This document shows positions 17,668 to 31,326 of a stretch of 64,000 bases of DNA, piece by piece. The stretch's first letter is position 1. Each line of letters begins with the position of its first letter. A model generated the notes under the pieces. That model did no database searches, was not told the DNA's origin, and saw only the letters and a list, made by a program, of their open reading frames with translations. Source of the DNA: Streptomyces sp. NBC_01237 (GTDB taxonomy: Bacteria > Actinomycetota > Actinomycetes > Streptomycetales > Streptomycetaceae). The translations under genes and the position numbers were made by a program. The DNA lies in contig NZ_CP108508.1 of assembly GCF_035917275.1 (NCBI RefSeq), positions 682,001 to 746,000 on the forward strand, read 5' to 3'.

Positions 17668-18858
17668 ATGCCTTCGCCGTCGGCTCGCCCCTCCTCGAAC
17701 GCCTCGAACTCACCCGGCGAGGTGCTCGCCCTGATCAGTTCGGGGGCGGCGGCGACCCGTGCGGACATCGCGCGGATCACCGGTCTGGCCCGCTCGACGG
17801 TCTCCCAGCGGGTGGACGCGCTGATCGGGCACGGCTTCGTGGACGAGGACGCGGACGGTGGCTCGACGGGTGGCCGGCCACCGCGCAGGCTGGCGCTCAG
17901 GACGGCCGGGCATGCGGTGGCGGGAGTGGACCTGGGGGCCTCGCACTGCCGGGTGGCGCTGATGGACATCGGCGGCACGATGCTCGCGGCCCAGGAGGAT
18001 CCCCTGTCGATCGGGGACGGGCCCGACTCCGTACTGCGCCATGTGGAACGGACGCTGCACACACTCCTCAAGGAGGCGGGGCGCGAGCCCGCGACCCTGC
18101 GGTCGATCGGGGTCGGGGTGCCGGGACCGGTGGAGTTCTCCACGGGGCGCCCGGTCGATCCGCCGATCATGCCGGGGTGGCACCAGTATCCGATCCCGGA
18201 GTTCTTCGCCGCCCGGTTCGGGGTGCGGGCGCTCGTCGACAACGACGTGAACGTGATGGCGCTGGCCGAACAGCGGCGGGCGTTCCCCGACTGCCGCTAT
18301 CTGCTGTACATCAAGGTCGGTACGGGCATCGGCTGCGGGATAGTCTCCGACGGCCTGCTGCACCGGGGGGCGCAGGGCTGCGCGGGCGACATCGGCCACA
18401 TCCGGGTCGCGGAGCTGGACGACCCCTGCCGGTGCGGCAACTCGGGCTGTCTGGAGGCCGTCGCGGGCGGTGCGTCCCTGGCGGCGAAGCTGGCCGGTCT
18501 CGGGCTGGAGGCCGCTTCGGGCAGCGATGTGGTGCGGCTGGTGAAGTCCGGCAACCGTGACGCGGTACGGATGGTGCGCGAGGCGGGCCGGGCGGTGGGC
18601 GAGGTACTGGCCGGACTGGTGAACTTCTTCAACCCGGACACGGTGGTGCTGGGCGGTGCGCTGGCCGCCGTGCACGACCAGCTGCTCGCGGGGGTGCGCG
18701 AGGCGGTGTACCGGCGCTCGCACCCGCTGGCCACGCATGTCCTGCGGATCGAGCCCAGCCGGACGGGCGAGAACGCGGCGGCGGTCGGGGCGGGGATCCT
18801 GGCGATCGAGCACGCGCTGTCGGTGGAGCAGGTGGACCGGGAGGTCGCGGGGCGCTGA
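17668..18858 (+). CDS. ROK-family transcriptional repressor
   Basis: 396 residues from ATG 17668, which has AAGG 8 bases upstream; an in-frame GTG at 17659 would overlap that site. The N-terminal winged helix is at ~20-65 (RADIARITGLARSTVSQRVD, then a GGRPPRRL wing). The ROK sugar-kinase fold follows: AGVDLGASHCRVALMDIGG, IGVGVPGPVEF, VDNDVNVMALAE, KVGTGIGCGIV and the zinc motif CRCGNSGCLEAVAG. It probably represses the divergent ABC-isomerase-ThuA locus and is released by its sugar or sugar phosphate. Confidence 0.92.
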   Translation: MPSPSARPSSNASNSPGEVLALISSGAAATRADIARITGLARSTVSQRVDALIGHGFVDEDADGGSTGGRPPRRLALRTAGHAVAGVDLGASHCRVALMDIGGTMLAAQEDPLSIGDGPDSVLRHVERTLHTLLKEAGREPATLRSIGVGVPGPVEFSTGRPVDPPIMPGWHQYPIPEFFAARFGVRALVDNDVNVMALAEQRRAFPDCRYLLYIKVGTGIGCGIVSDGLLHRGAQGCAGDIGHIRVAELDDPCRCGNSGCLEAVAGGASLAAKLAGLGLEAASGSDVVRLVKSGNRDAVRMVREAGRAVGEVLAGLVNFFNPDTVVLGGALAAVHDQLLAGVREAVYRRSHPLATHVLRIEPSRTGENAAAVGAGILAIEHALSVEQVDREVAGR

Positions 18859-19351
18859 CGGGCCTCGGCCTCCGAGCGCGGCAGGCGCGCCTTCCGGATC
18901 GCCCTGACGCAGCTTCCTCCAGCCCTTCCACGGCCCTCGCGCGGCCGTACGCCCCCCCTCAGCCGCCTTTCCGCGGCGATCCCCTCCTGTCACGCCTTCC
19001 ACGCCCGGTGAACGCCCGATGACCGAGCGCCACGCCGACGCGCCCTTCCGGGCGCCGCCGGGTGAAGCCCACCACAGGACCTGGGTCACATACGACGGTC
19101 GGTAGTAGGCGCATCCCTCTCATTCCCGGCGCACTGGGCCGTCAAATGGGGTATTCCGCGCTATCTCACGATGAAGGTTAGTAAAGGGGGTCATTGCCTC
19201 CCGTTGCTCAGCCCGTTAACCATGGATCCCGGCAAGCACCGAGAACGAGCCTGCGACCCACGCCATCCGGCGAACGAGGTCGGGCCATCGGTTCCTGCAC
19301 CCCGCGCCGCCGAAGGCCGCCACGCCCGTCCCCCACCGGAAGAGCTCCCGC
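18859..19351. other. 493-bp intergenic region upstream of the SLT-domain gene
   Basis: No convincing gene was found. The first half is GC-rich with no feature I can name. The second half (from ~19080) drops in GC and probably holds the promoter and leader of the SLT-domain gene. I looked for the ydaO/c-di-AMP riboswitch that often precedes cell-wall hydrolase genes in actinobacteria and did not recognise it. Confidence 0.5.
19194..19222 (+). promoter_or_regulatory. Possible promoter of the SLT-domain gene
   Basis: -35 TTGCCT (19194-19199), 17-base spacer, -10 TAACCA (19217-19222). This would give a leader of ~120 bases before ATG 19352. The -10 is imperfect. Confidence 0.35.
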
Positions 19352-20044
19352 ATGCCTCGCCTCAGCACCCTCCGCAACACCATCCGCGTCAACCGTTCGC
19401 AGAAGCTCACCGCCGCCGTGCTCGTCGCGGCCGGTTCCGTCACCGCGCTCGCCGCCACCGGTGAGTCGAGCGATGCGCAGCCCGCGGCAGCGCACGCGCC
19501 CATCGCCGTCAAGGCGGCCGGGTCCACCGGAATCCCCGGAGCCGACACCCGGCTGACCAAGGACGCGATACTCAAGGACGCGGTGGCCAAGGACGCGGCC
19601 GCACGGAAGGCCGCGGCCGCGAAGTCGCAGGCCGCGAAGGCCGCCGTCCTGAAGGCTCACGAGTCCGAGCAGAGCGCCAACCGCTCCACCGTCCGCAAGG
19701 CCGCCCCCGCGCCCAAGCAGTACAAGAACAACCTGGACGGCTGGATACGCGAGTCGCTCGACATCATGAAGTCGAAGGGCATCCCCGGCACCTACGAGGG
19801 GCTGCACCGCAACATCATGCGCGAGTCCAGCGGCAACCCGCACGCGGTCAACGACTGGGACATCAACGCCCGCAACGGCATCCCCTCCAAGGGGCTCCTC
19901 CAGGTGATCCAGCCCACCTTCGACACCTACCACGTCAGTGGTACGCCGAAGAAGCTCACCGACCCCGTCGCCAACATCACCGCCGCGGCCAACTACGCCG
20001 CGGACCGCTACGGCTCGATCGACAACGTCGACTCCGCCTACTGA
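19352..20044 (+). CDS. Secreted lytic transglycosylase (SLT-domain) protein
   Basis: 230 residues from ATG 19352 with GGAAGAG upstream. There is a signal peptide (RSQKLTAAVLVAAGSVTALA), an Ala/Lys-rich coiled region (~65-125: DAVAKDAAARKAAAAKSQAA), then a compact SLT-like domain (~130-230). The catalytic Glu is probably in NIMRESSGNPHAVNDWD, followed by GIPSKGLLQVIQPTFDTY and NITAAANYAADRYGS. It should cut peptidoglycan glycan strands or act at the cell surface. It is convergent with an amidase gene, so two cell-wall hydrolases sit side by side. Confidence 0.9.
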   Translation: MPRLSTLRNTIRVNRSQKLTAAVLVAAGSVTALAATGESSDAQPAAAHAPIAVKAAGSTGIPGADTRLTKDAILKDAVAKDAAARKAAAAKSQAAKAAVLKAHESEQSANRSTVRKAAPAPKQYKNNLDGWIRESLDIMKSKGIPGTYEGLHRNIMRESSGNPHAVNDWDINARNGIPSKGLLQVIQPTFDTYHVSGTPKKLTDPVANITAAANYAADRYGSIDNVDSAY

Positions 20045-20058
20045 GCACCGTCCGACGC

Positions 20059-20089
20059 GCGGCGGGCGGGGACCACTCCGCCCCGCCGC
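20059..20089. terminator. Imperfect GC hairpin between convergent wall-hydrolase genes
   Basis: GCGGCGGGCGGGG and CCGCCCCGCCGC can pair with one bulge around a short loop, 14 bases after the SLT-gene stop. It is a weak candidate because of the imperfect stem. Confidence 0.35.
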
Positions 20090-20194
20090 ACCACGGGCCT
20101 CCCGCGGCAGGCTCCCCCGCCGCGCACCTCCCCGCGTCTTCCTCCCTGCGGCAGACCTCACCGCCGCGCACCCGACCCGCGTCGCCGCCGTGCG

Positions 20195-21526
20195 TCACCG
20201 CACCCGGACCACATCCACGTCCGAGGCCCGCACGAAGCCGATCCGGTGTCCGATCTGGACCGTCACATACTTCCGGCCGCCCGCGAAGTACGTGTGGTCG
20301 TAGGGCTTCGAGAAGTCGATCGTCGGCGCGTAGAAGTACCCGGTGGGCGCCTCGCCACCGCCCGGGAACGCCTGGCCCTTCTTGATCGTGTAGACCAGCG
20401 GACTGCCGACGGCCGGCGCCGTGTGGTCGGCCGGATATTCGGACTTCTCCGGGTACGCCACCCCGTACACCGGCACCTCCGCCCTGCCCGCCTTCGGCTT
20501 CACGACGTGGCCGGCCGTCGGTGTGATGACCCGCGCGCGATCCGGGGTCCGCAGCCATGCCTTCTCGCCGTACCACCAGATCGCGGTCCAGCCCGGGGCC
20601 CGGTCCGCGACGACCGCCTGCTGGGTGGCGCTGATCTTGCTGCCCCAGTCGGCGGCGCAGTTGGTGCCCGGCGCGCCGTCGGGATGCAGGCCCGGATCGG
20701 CGAAGAGCGGGGAGCCGGTGGAGGGCCCGGTGTGCAGGGGGACGGCGCTGCTCCCCTGGCGCGGCAGGTCGAGGCCCTTCTCGCAGTCACGGAACGCCTG
20801 CTTGTTCCGCTTGAAGTCCGCGCTGACCGTGACGAGTTCGGCGCCCCCGGGAGCGGCCGGCGCGGTGGGCCCGCCGAGCAGCGCCATGAAGCGGTTCCAG
20901 TCCCAGTACGGGCCCGGGTCCCAGTGCATGTTCTTGGTCCCGGAGGCGCTGGTGGGCGGGACGCCGTCGTGGCCGATGATGTGCTGCCGGTCCAGCGGGA
21001 TGCCGTAGCGCGCGGCGAGGTGGCGGACGAGTTTCGCCGTCGCGCGGTACATCTGGGGCGTGTACCACTTGGCGCCCTCGGCGGCGAAGCCCTCCTGCTC
21101 GATGCCGATGGAGTGGGTGTTGAGGTACCAGTTGCCCGCCTGCCAGGCGACATCCTTGTTCTTGACCATCTGCGTGACATGGCCGTCGGACGAGCGCACC
21201 ACATAGTGGGCGGAGGTCTTGTTCAGCGGGTTCTGGAAGATCTTCAGAGTGGTGTCGAAGTCCACTTCGGTGTCGTGGAGGACGATGAACTTGATCTTGT
21301 TGCTGTGCGGCCGGTCGGCGGTGTCGTAGTTGCCGTACGTCTCCTTGTCGGCCGGGTCCCCGGTCTGCTGATAGGCCGCCGGGACCCAGTCGCAGTCGAG
21401 AGAGCGCGGACACTCGGGCCGCACCCCGTCCGCCCCGGCCTGCGCCGCGGGGGCGAGCAGGGCGGCGCTCAGCGCACCGGCCGCGGTCAGGGCGAGCGCG
21501 AGTCTGGTCCTCCGCCTGGACGTCAT
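20195..21526 (-). CDS. Secreted N-acetylmuramoyl-L-alanine amidase (Amidase_2)
   Basis: 443 residues from ATG 21526 with GGAAGGG upstream. A signal peptide with an RRR N region (TSRRRTRLALALTAAGALSA) precedes the zinc amidase domain (~75-235): KFIVLHDTEVDF (first His ligand), TSAHYVVRSSDGHVTQMV, THSIGIEQEGF and QHIIGHDGVPPTSASGT (second His). The C-terminal ~200 residues probably bind the wall (repeated GSPLF/GSPLVYTIKKGQAF-like segments). It removes stem peptides from peptidoglycan. Confidence 0.92.
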   Translation of the reverse strand: MTSRRRTRLALALTAAGALSAALLAPAAQAGADGVRPECPRSLDCDWVPAAYQQTGDPADKETYGNYDTADRPHSNKIKFIVLHDTEVDFDTTLKIFQNPLNKTSAHYVVRSSDGHVTQMVKNKDVAWQAGNWYLNTHSIGIEQEGFAAEGAKWYTPQMYRATAKLVRHLAARYGIPLDRQHIIGHDGVPPTSASGTKNMHWDPGPYWDWNRFMALLGGPTAPAAPGGAELVTVSADFKRNKQAFRDCEKGLDLPRQGSSAVPLHTGPSTGSPLFADPGLHPDGAPGTNCAADWGSKISATQQAVVADRAPGWTAIWWYGEKAWLRTPDRARVITPTAGHVVKPKAGRAEVPVYGVAYPEKSEYPADHTAPAVGSPLVYTIKKGQAFPGGGEAPTGYFYAPTIDFSKPYDHTYFAGGRKYVTVQIGHRIGFVRASDVDVVRVR

Positions 21527-26434
<4,908 letters not shown>

Positions 26435-26594
26435 GTCACCGCACCGTAAAGGTCCGACGACTACGCGGCAAGAGACCGAACGAAATGACCCCTTGGACGG
26501 AGGTCACGGGCGCGTGGACGGAAGTGGCCGGGGATACGGACACGGGGCCGGGGAACCCGGCGAATCGGGAAAAGCGGGGGCGGGGAAAAGCGGA

Positions 26595-26622
26595 AGGCCG
26601 CCCGACGCGATGCGGGCGGCCT
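26595..26622 (-). terminator. Hairpin terminator of the small conserved gene
   Basis: A perfect 10-bp inverted repeat (AGGCCGCCCG / CGGGCGGCCT) with an 8-base loop lies 14 bases downstream of the stop codon of the minus-strand gene that ends at 26636. Confidence 0.65.
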
Positions 26623-26635
26623 CAGCAGTGACGTT

Positions 26636-27136
26636 TCAGCCTTGCTGGAACAGCTCCGCGGGCAGCGGCTTCAGCAGGGCGTACAGATCGTCGGTGATCG
26701 GCCGGTCCCAGCTGGCGATGGTGACGAGCACGCCGTCACTGCGGTCGAACTGCACGCAGGCGATACGGCTCTCCGAGAGCTTGACCCGCCGGACGATCAG
26801 CAGATTGTCCCCCTGCATGACCGGGACGTCCTCGGTGCTCGTCACCTCGATCGGCTCGTCGTTCTCCAGGGCGAGCAGCAGCTGCGCCACCTCGAAGGGC
26901 ACCTGGCCCTCCTCGGTCTCACGGGCGGGAGAGCCCGTCGGGAGGTTCCCGATGATCATGGCCGGGCCGCGTCCGCCGTACAGGTCGTAGCGGAGGAAGA
27001 CGCCCTGACAGCTCCCGTCGGGTGCGGGGAGCAGACCGGCGCCGAGGTTTCCGGGCCAGTCCCCCGGGTCCATGGCCAGGACATCGAAGTCCGGGCCCGC
27101 GGGTGTGGCGGCGCTACGGCGACGGAGGAAGGACAT
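26636..27136 (-). CDS. Conserved hypothetical protein
   Basis: 166 residues. I do not recognise a named domain. It has an alpha/beta pattern (GVFLRYDLYGGRGPAMIIGN, FEVAQLLLALENDEPIEVTS, DNLLIVRRVKLSESRIACVQ, GVLVTIASWDRPITDDLYAL), and no signal peptide or membrane segment. Codon use is normal for the host, and it ends at a clear terminator, so it is a real gene. It is likely cytoplasmic and transcribed alone. Confidence 0.75.
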   Translation of the reverse strand: MSFLRRRSAATPAGPDFDVLAMDPGDWPGNLGAGLLPAPDGSCQGVFLRYDLYGGRGPAMIIGNLPTGSPARETEEGQVPFEVAQLLLALENDEPIEVTSTEDVPVMQGDNLLIVRRVKLSESRIACVQFDRSDGVLVTIASWDRPITDDLYALLKPLPAELFQQG

Positions 27137-27308
27137 GCGGACATGTTACGTGTCCCGGCTCACGTTGCGGAGCCGGGCCCGTGCGGACGGCGGCCCGCGA
27201 AGGACGGGCGCTCCCGCCCGGCCGACGGCGGTCGGGCCGGGTCCGGTCCCCGGCCGCGAGGGCATGCCGCGGGACCGGACGGCCCGGCTCGCCGCCCCGC
27301 GCGCGACG

Positions 27309-27902
27309 CTACGAGGGGGGCGTGCGGTGCCGCTCGTGGTGGCGGGCCACCCGTGCCCGGTTGCCGCAGGACGGCTCGCACCATTCCTGGCGGGGGTGCT
27401 CCTTGACGAAGTAGCGCACGCATCTCGGCGCCTGGCAGGCACGCAGGGCGGCCCGGTCCGGACCCGCCAGAAAGCGGATGGCGGCGCGGGCGAGAGCCGC
27501 GGCAGGAAGGTCCGCGCCGGCGCCATCGCCGGTGGCCGGACGGTCGTCGGCGGCGGGTTCACCGGCCTCCGGCCACACCAGCACGGGCACGGTGGGAACG
27601 GCCGCGGCCGTGGCGTTGAGCCGTGCGAGGGCCTCGGTGAGGGGGAGGAGCCGTCCCGCGTCGGCGGGGCTGGGGGCACCCGGGCGTACGGCGTGCGCCA
27701 GGAGTGCCCGGACCGCGGCGCGCAGCGACCGTACGGCGGCCAGCGCCCGATCGTCGGCCTCCCATGCCGCGTCGAGGAGACCGGGGTGGCGGTGCAGCCA
27801 TCGGGTGAGGTCCGCGGCGGTGCGCAGACCGTCGCCGACGCCGCCCGGTCCGTCGTGGCGGACGGTGAGGGCGAGATCGAGGGCGATCCGGGTGTCGGAC
27901 AT
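27309..27902 (-). CDS. CGNR zinc-finger (ABATE-domain) transcriptional regulator
   Basis: 197 residues from ATG 27902. The N-terminal ABATE-like region (ALDLALTVRHDG, ADLTRWLHRHPGLL, LRAAVRALLAHAV) is followed by the C-terminal CGNR zinc-finger: CQAPRCVRYFVKEHPRQEWC, then EPSCGNRARVARHHERH. This family binds DNA through the C-terminal finger. A 29-bp dyad sits immediately upstream of the start and may be its own operator. Confidence 0.9.
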   Translation of the reverse strand: MSDTRIALDLALTVRHDGPGGVGDGLRTAADLTRWLHRHPGLLDAAWEADDRALAAVRSLRAAVRALLAHAVRPGAPSPADAGRLLPLTEALARLNATAAAVPTVPVLVWPEAGEPAADDRPATGDGAGADLPAAALARAAIRFLAGPDRAALRACQAPRCVRYFVKEHPRQEWCEPSCGNRARVARHHERHRTPPS

Positions 27903-27905
27903 GGG

Positions 27906-27934
27906 CTAATGGTAACTTCGCGTTCACCCATTAG
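27906..27934. promoter_or_regulatory. Dyad immediately upstream of the CGNR gene
   Basis: CTAATGG and CCATTAG (perfect 7-bp arms) flank a 15-base centre that itself contains GGTAAC and GTTCACC as an imperfect inner dyad. It starts 3 bases upstream of the CGNR start codon, a position suited to autoregulation. Confidence 0.45.
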
Positions 27935-28017
27935 TTCGGGGGGTTTCCGTTCGGGGGGTCCCCGTTCGGGATTCCCTCGTTCGTGGATTCGCCCGTTCGT
28001 GGATTCATTCGTTCGGG
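27934..28017. repeat. Short degenerate TTCG-based direct repeats
   Basis: About six to seven imperfect units built on GTTCGGGG(G/A) and GTTCGTGGATTC occur in 84 bases, including two copies of CGTTCGTGGATTC. They lie between the CGNR promoter region and the thiolase operon end. No function is evident. Confidence 0.5.
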
Positions 28018-28142
28018 AGTGGGACCGAACGGGCGGGCCGCGTCGGCTGCTGCGGACTTCGAGGGCTTCGGGGGCGGGGCGGCAGCGGGGCGGAAGAGCG
28101 CGGCGACGGCCGCCCCCGCCCGCCCCGCCTGGGCGCCCGGTC

Positions 28143-29309
28143 TCACCCGGCGGGCGGCTGTGATCCGACGAGCCACATCGAGAAGAACTGCGCCCCGCCG
28201 CCGTAGGCGTGGCCCAGCGCCTTGGCGGCCCCCGGCACCTGGTGTTCGCCCGCCCGGCCACGTACCTGCAGGGCCGCCTCGGCGAAACGGATCATGCCGG
28301 ACGCCCCGATGGGGTTGGTGGACAGGACTCCGCCCGAGGGGTTCACGGGAAGGTCTCCGTCGAGTTCGGTGGCGCCGGACTCGGTGAGTTTCCAGCCCTC
28401 CCCCTCGTCGGCGAACCCGAGGTTCTCCAGCCACATCGGTTCGTACCAGGAGAACGGCACATAGATCTCCGCGGCGTCGATCTCCCGGCGCGGGTCGGTG
28501 ATCCCGGCCTGGCGGTACACATCGGCGGCACAGTCCTTGCCCGCCTGCGGCGAGACGAAGTCCTTGCCCGCGAAGAGCGTCGGTTCGCTGCGCATGGCTC
28601 CGCCGTGCACCCACGCGGGCGGGTGCGGCGAACGGGCCGCGCCGCCGCGGTCGGTGAGGATCATGGCGCAGGCGCCGTCGGAGGACGGGCAGGTCTCGGA
28701 GTAGCGGATGGGGTCCCAGAGCATCGGGGCGGCCTGGACCTTCTCCAGGGTGATGCCGGGGTCGTGGATGTGCGCGTACGGGTTCTTGAGGGCGTTGCGC
28801 CGGTCCTTGTACGCGACCAGGGAACCGACCGTGTCGGGGGCGCCGCTGCGGCGCATGTAGGCGCGCACGTGCGGGGCGAAGAAGCCGCCCGCGCCGGCCA
28901 GCAGTGGCTGCTGGAAGGGGATGGGCAGGGAGAGGCCCCACATGGCGTTGGACTCGGACTGTTTCTCGAACGCGAGGGTCAGTACGGTCCGGTGGACACG
29001 GGCGGCCACCAGGTTGGCGGCGATGAGGGCGGTCGATCCGCCGACGGATCCGGCGGTGTGGACGCGGAGCATCGGTTTGCCCACGGCGCCGAGTGCGTCG
29101 GCGAGATAGAGCTCCGGCATCATCACCCCCTCGAAGAAGTCGGGAGCCTTGCCGATGACGACGGCGTCGATGTCCGCCCAGGTCAGACCTGCGTCGGCGA
29201 GGGCGGCTACGGCGGCCTCACGGACGAGTCCGGCGATGGAGACGTCGTGCCGGGCGGAGACGTGCTTGGTCTGGCCGATACCGACGACGGCGACGGGCTC
29301 CTTAGGCAT
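28143..29309 (-). CDS. Thiolase-fold lipid-transfer-like protein (Ltp3-type), catalytic Cys replaced by Ser
   Basis: 388 residues from ATG 29309, overlapping the stop of the preceding gene by 8 bases; a GGGGAGAG site precedes it. It has the SCP2/thiolase fold (VAVVGIGQTKHVSARHD, DIDAVVIGKAPDFFEGVM, PIRYSETCPSSDGACAMIL, NPSGGVLSTNPIGASGMIR). At the place of the usual nucleophile (C-A-T-G-S in active SCP2 thiolases) it reads S88-V-G-G-S. Length and sequence style match the Ltp3-like partner of Ltp4 in mycobacteria and rhodococci, where these proteins act in C-24-branched sterol side-chain loss. It is last in a four-gene operon. Confidence 0.85.
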   Translation of the reverse strand: MPKEPVAVVGIGQTKHVSARHDVSIAGLVREAAVAALADAGLTWADIDAVVIGKAPDFFEGVMMPELYLADALGAVGKPMLRVHTAGSVGGSTALIAANLVAARVHRTVLTLAFEKQSESNAMWGLSLPIPFQQPLLAGAGGFFAPHVRAYMRRSGAPDTVGSLVAYKDRRNALKNPYAHIHDPGITLEKVQAAPMLWDPIRYSETCPSSDGACAMILTDRGGAARSPHPPAWVHGGAMRSEPTLFAGKDFVSPQAGKDCAADVYRQAGITDPRREIDAAEIYVPFSWYEPMWLENLGFADEGEGWKLTESGATELDGDLPVNPSGGVLSTNPIGASGMIRFAEAALQVRGRAGEHQVPGAAKALGHAYGGGAQFFSMWLVGSQPPAG

Positions 29310-30354
29310 GAGCGCTCTCCCCTTCCAGGACGGCGACCAGGTTCTGTTGCAGGCAGGGTCCGGAGGTGGCGTGGGCGAGGGCCCGGTCGGACTCGCCGCG
29401 GTGGATGCGGGCGGCGGCCTCACCGAGCCGGACGAGACCGGCGGCCATCACCGGGTTGGCGGCGAGCGCACCGCCCGAGGGGTTCACGCTGACCTCGTCC
29501 CCCAGCCCCAGGGCCGTACGGAGCACGACTTCCTGGGAGGTGAAGGGTGCGTGCAGCTCGGCGGTGTCGACGGGGCGTTCGAAGGCCCCCGCACGTTCGG
29601 CGGCGAGCCGGGTGGAGGGGGAGTCGGTCAGATCCCGGACGCCGAGGCCGTGGGCCTCGATGCGGTGGTCGATGCCCCGGATCCAGGCGGGGCGGGCACA
29701 CAGGGCGCGGGCGGTGTCCCCGACGGCGAGGACCACGGCCGCGGCTCCGTCGCCGACGGGCGGGCAGTCGCCGGTCCGCAGGGGCCGCACGAGGTAGTCG
29801 CCCGCCGGGACGTCGCCGGTGAGCTGGGCGTACGGGTTGGCCGCCGCGTCGGTGCGGCTGCGGGCGGCGACCTCGGCGAGGGCCGCCTCGTCGGCGGCGC
29901 CCGTGTCGATGAGTGCCTGGGCCTGGAGGGCGGCCAGGGCCACGGAGTCCGGCCAGAGCGGTGCGACGTAGTACGGGTCGAGCTGCCGGGTCAGGACGTC
30001 GCGGACCTCGCCGGGCGAGGACTTGCCGTACGCGTAGACCAGGGCCGTGTCGGCCTCGCCGGTCTGGAGTTTCACCCAGGCCTCGTACAGGGCCCAGGCG
30101 CCGTCCATCTCCACATGCGACTCGGAGATCGGCGGATGGGCGCCGACGCCGTCCAGCGCCATGGTGAAGGAGAAGGCCCGGCCCGCGAGGTAGTCGCTGG
30201 AGCCCGAGCAGGTGAAGCCGATGTCGCGCGCCTTCAGACCGGTCTCGCCGAGCACCTGGTGGAGGACGGGCATCAGCATGTCGACTTCGGAGAGTTCGTC
30301 GGTGCGCCGCCGGTGGCCGGTCTGCGCGAAGGCGACGATCGCCACGTCTCGCAT
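29302..30354 (-). CDS. Thiolase-fold lipid-transfer-like protein (Ltp4-type), no catalytic Cys
   Basis: 350 residues from ATG 30354, directly abutting the DUF35 gene stop (TAGATG). The fold is thiolase-like (MRDVAIVAFAQTGHRRRTDE, GFTCSGSSDYLAGRAFSFT, NPSGGALAANPVMAAGLVR). The nucleophile region reads SHVEMDGAWALYEA (~79-92), with no Cys. In the Ltp2/ChsH2 system such thiolase-like proteins pair with a DUF35 protein and cleave side chains as aldolases; the same is inferred here. It is coupled to the Ltp3-type gene. Confidence 0.85.
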   Translation of the reverse strand: MRDVAIVAFAQTGHRRRTDELSEVDMLMPVLHQVLGETGLKARDIGFTCSGSSDYLAGRAFSFTMALDGVGAHPPISESHVEMDGAWALYEAWVKLQTGEADTALVYAYGKSSPGEVRDVLTRQLDPYYVAPLWPDSVALAALQAQALIDTGAADEAALAEVAARSRTDAAANPYAQLTGDVPAGDYLVRPLRTGDCPPVGDGAAAVVLAVGDTARALCARPAWIRGIDHRIEAHGLGVRDLTDSPSTRLAAERAGAFERPVDTAELHAPFTSQEVVLRTALGLGDEVSVNPSGGALAANPVMAAGLVRLGEAAARIHRGESDRALAHATSGPCLQQNLVAVLEGESAHA

Positions 30355-31311
30355 CTACAGCAGCTCCTTGTACGTGTCGTAGTCGGCGTCGGGCTCTCCG
30401 GTGGGCCGGTAGTGATCGGGGTAGCGGCCGCCCTCGGTCCAGACGGGCTCGACGCGCAGGCCCATCCGCACCTGGTCGTACGGGATGCCGCCGATCCGTC
30501 CGTGCAGGGCGAGGTCGGCGCCGTCGAGGGCGATGTGGGCGTAGACGTAAGGGACTTCGATGCCGAGGTTCGCGGTGTGCGCGGCCTTGATGTTCACGAC
30601 GCAGTACGTGGTGACGGTGCCGCGCGGGCCGACCTCGACCGGCTCCGCGGTGGCCACGCCGCAGGTGGGGCAGGCCCCGCGGGGCGGGACGTACACCTTG
30701 CGGCAGGAGGGGCAGCGCTCGCCGACGGTGCGCCGTTCGGCGAGGGCGTTGATGTAGGCGGTCTGGGCCCGGCCCGGGGTGTAGGTGTAGTCGAGGCGGG
30801 CCGGAGTGACGATCGTGGTGACCGGGTCGGTGAACTCGCCGCTGTGCGGGGCCGGCCGGCTGCCGTCCGCGTCGCCCTCGTACGGTTCGAAGCAGGCGAT
30901 GTCGGTGATCGCGCCGGTCCGGTCGGCCGCCCAGCGGACGCGGACCCGCATCCCGGTGCGCACGGCCTCGGGTCCCGGGGCGTCGAGGACATGGAGCAGC
31001 GCGGTGTCGGCGCCGTCGAGCCGGACGAGGACCCAGGCGAAGGGGGTGTCCAGGGGCTGGTCGCGGCGGGGCGCCGGGTTCCAGGCCCAGGTGGTGACGG
31101 TGCCGGTGGCGGCGACCTCGACGAGGTCGCGGATCTCCTCGGCGGTGACGGGGTCGTACTCGACGGGTGGGACGAGGACCTTTCCGTCGCCGGTCCGTAC
31201 GCCCAGCACGGTCCGCTCACGCAGTCCGGTGAGGAAGGCGCTCTGCACGGGGCCGAGCGAGCGGGTGAAGGGGAATTCGACCACCAGCGGTGCGCTGAGG
31301 ACTTCGGGCAC
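30355..31311 (-). CDS. Two-domain OB-fold/DUF35 protein with zinc ribbon
   Basis: 318 residues, about twice the usual DUF35 length. The N-terminal half (~1-150) is an OB-fold without a zinc ribbon (GTVTTWAWNPAPRRDQPLDT, FAWVLVRLDGADTALLHVLD). The C-terminal half (~165-318) has a rubredoxin-like ribbon with Cys pairs CPSCRKVYVPPRGACPTC (~197-214) and a second OB-fold (GTVTTYCVVNIKAAH, VYAHIALDGADLALHGRIGG). DUF35 proteins bind and activate thiolase-like partners, and two such partners are encoded just downstream. Size and order match the Rv3521-like gene next to ltp4 and ltp3 in Mycobacterium tuberculosis. Confidence 0.87.
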   Translation of the reverse strand: MPEVLSAPLVVEFPFTRSLGPVQSAFLTGLRERTVLGVRTGDGKVLVPPVEYDPVTAEEIRDLVEVAATGTVTTWAWNPAPRRDQPLDTPFAWVLVRLDGADTALLHVLDAPGPEAVRTGMRVRVRWAADRTGAITDIACFEPYEGDADGSRPAPHSGEFTDPVTTIVTPARLDYTYTPGRAQTAYINALAERRTVGERCPSCRKVYVPPRGACPTCGVATAEPVEVGPRGTVTTYCVVNIKAAHTANLGIEVPYVYAHIALDGADLALHGRIGGIPYDQVRMGLRVEPVWTEGGRYPDHYRPTGEPDADYDTYKELL

Positions 31312-31326
31312 GGTTGTCTCCTTGGC

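Noticed and set aside
18859..19351. Possible c-di-AMP (ydaO) riboswitch before the SLT-domain gene
   Set aside because: Such riboswitches often precede wall-hydrolase genes in actinobacteria, but I could not find the conserved core segments in this leader.
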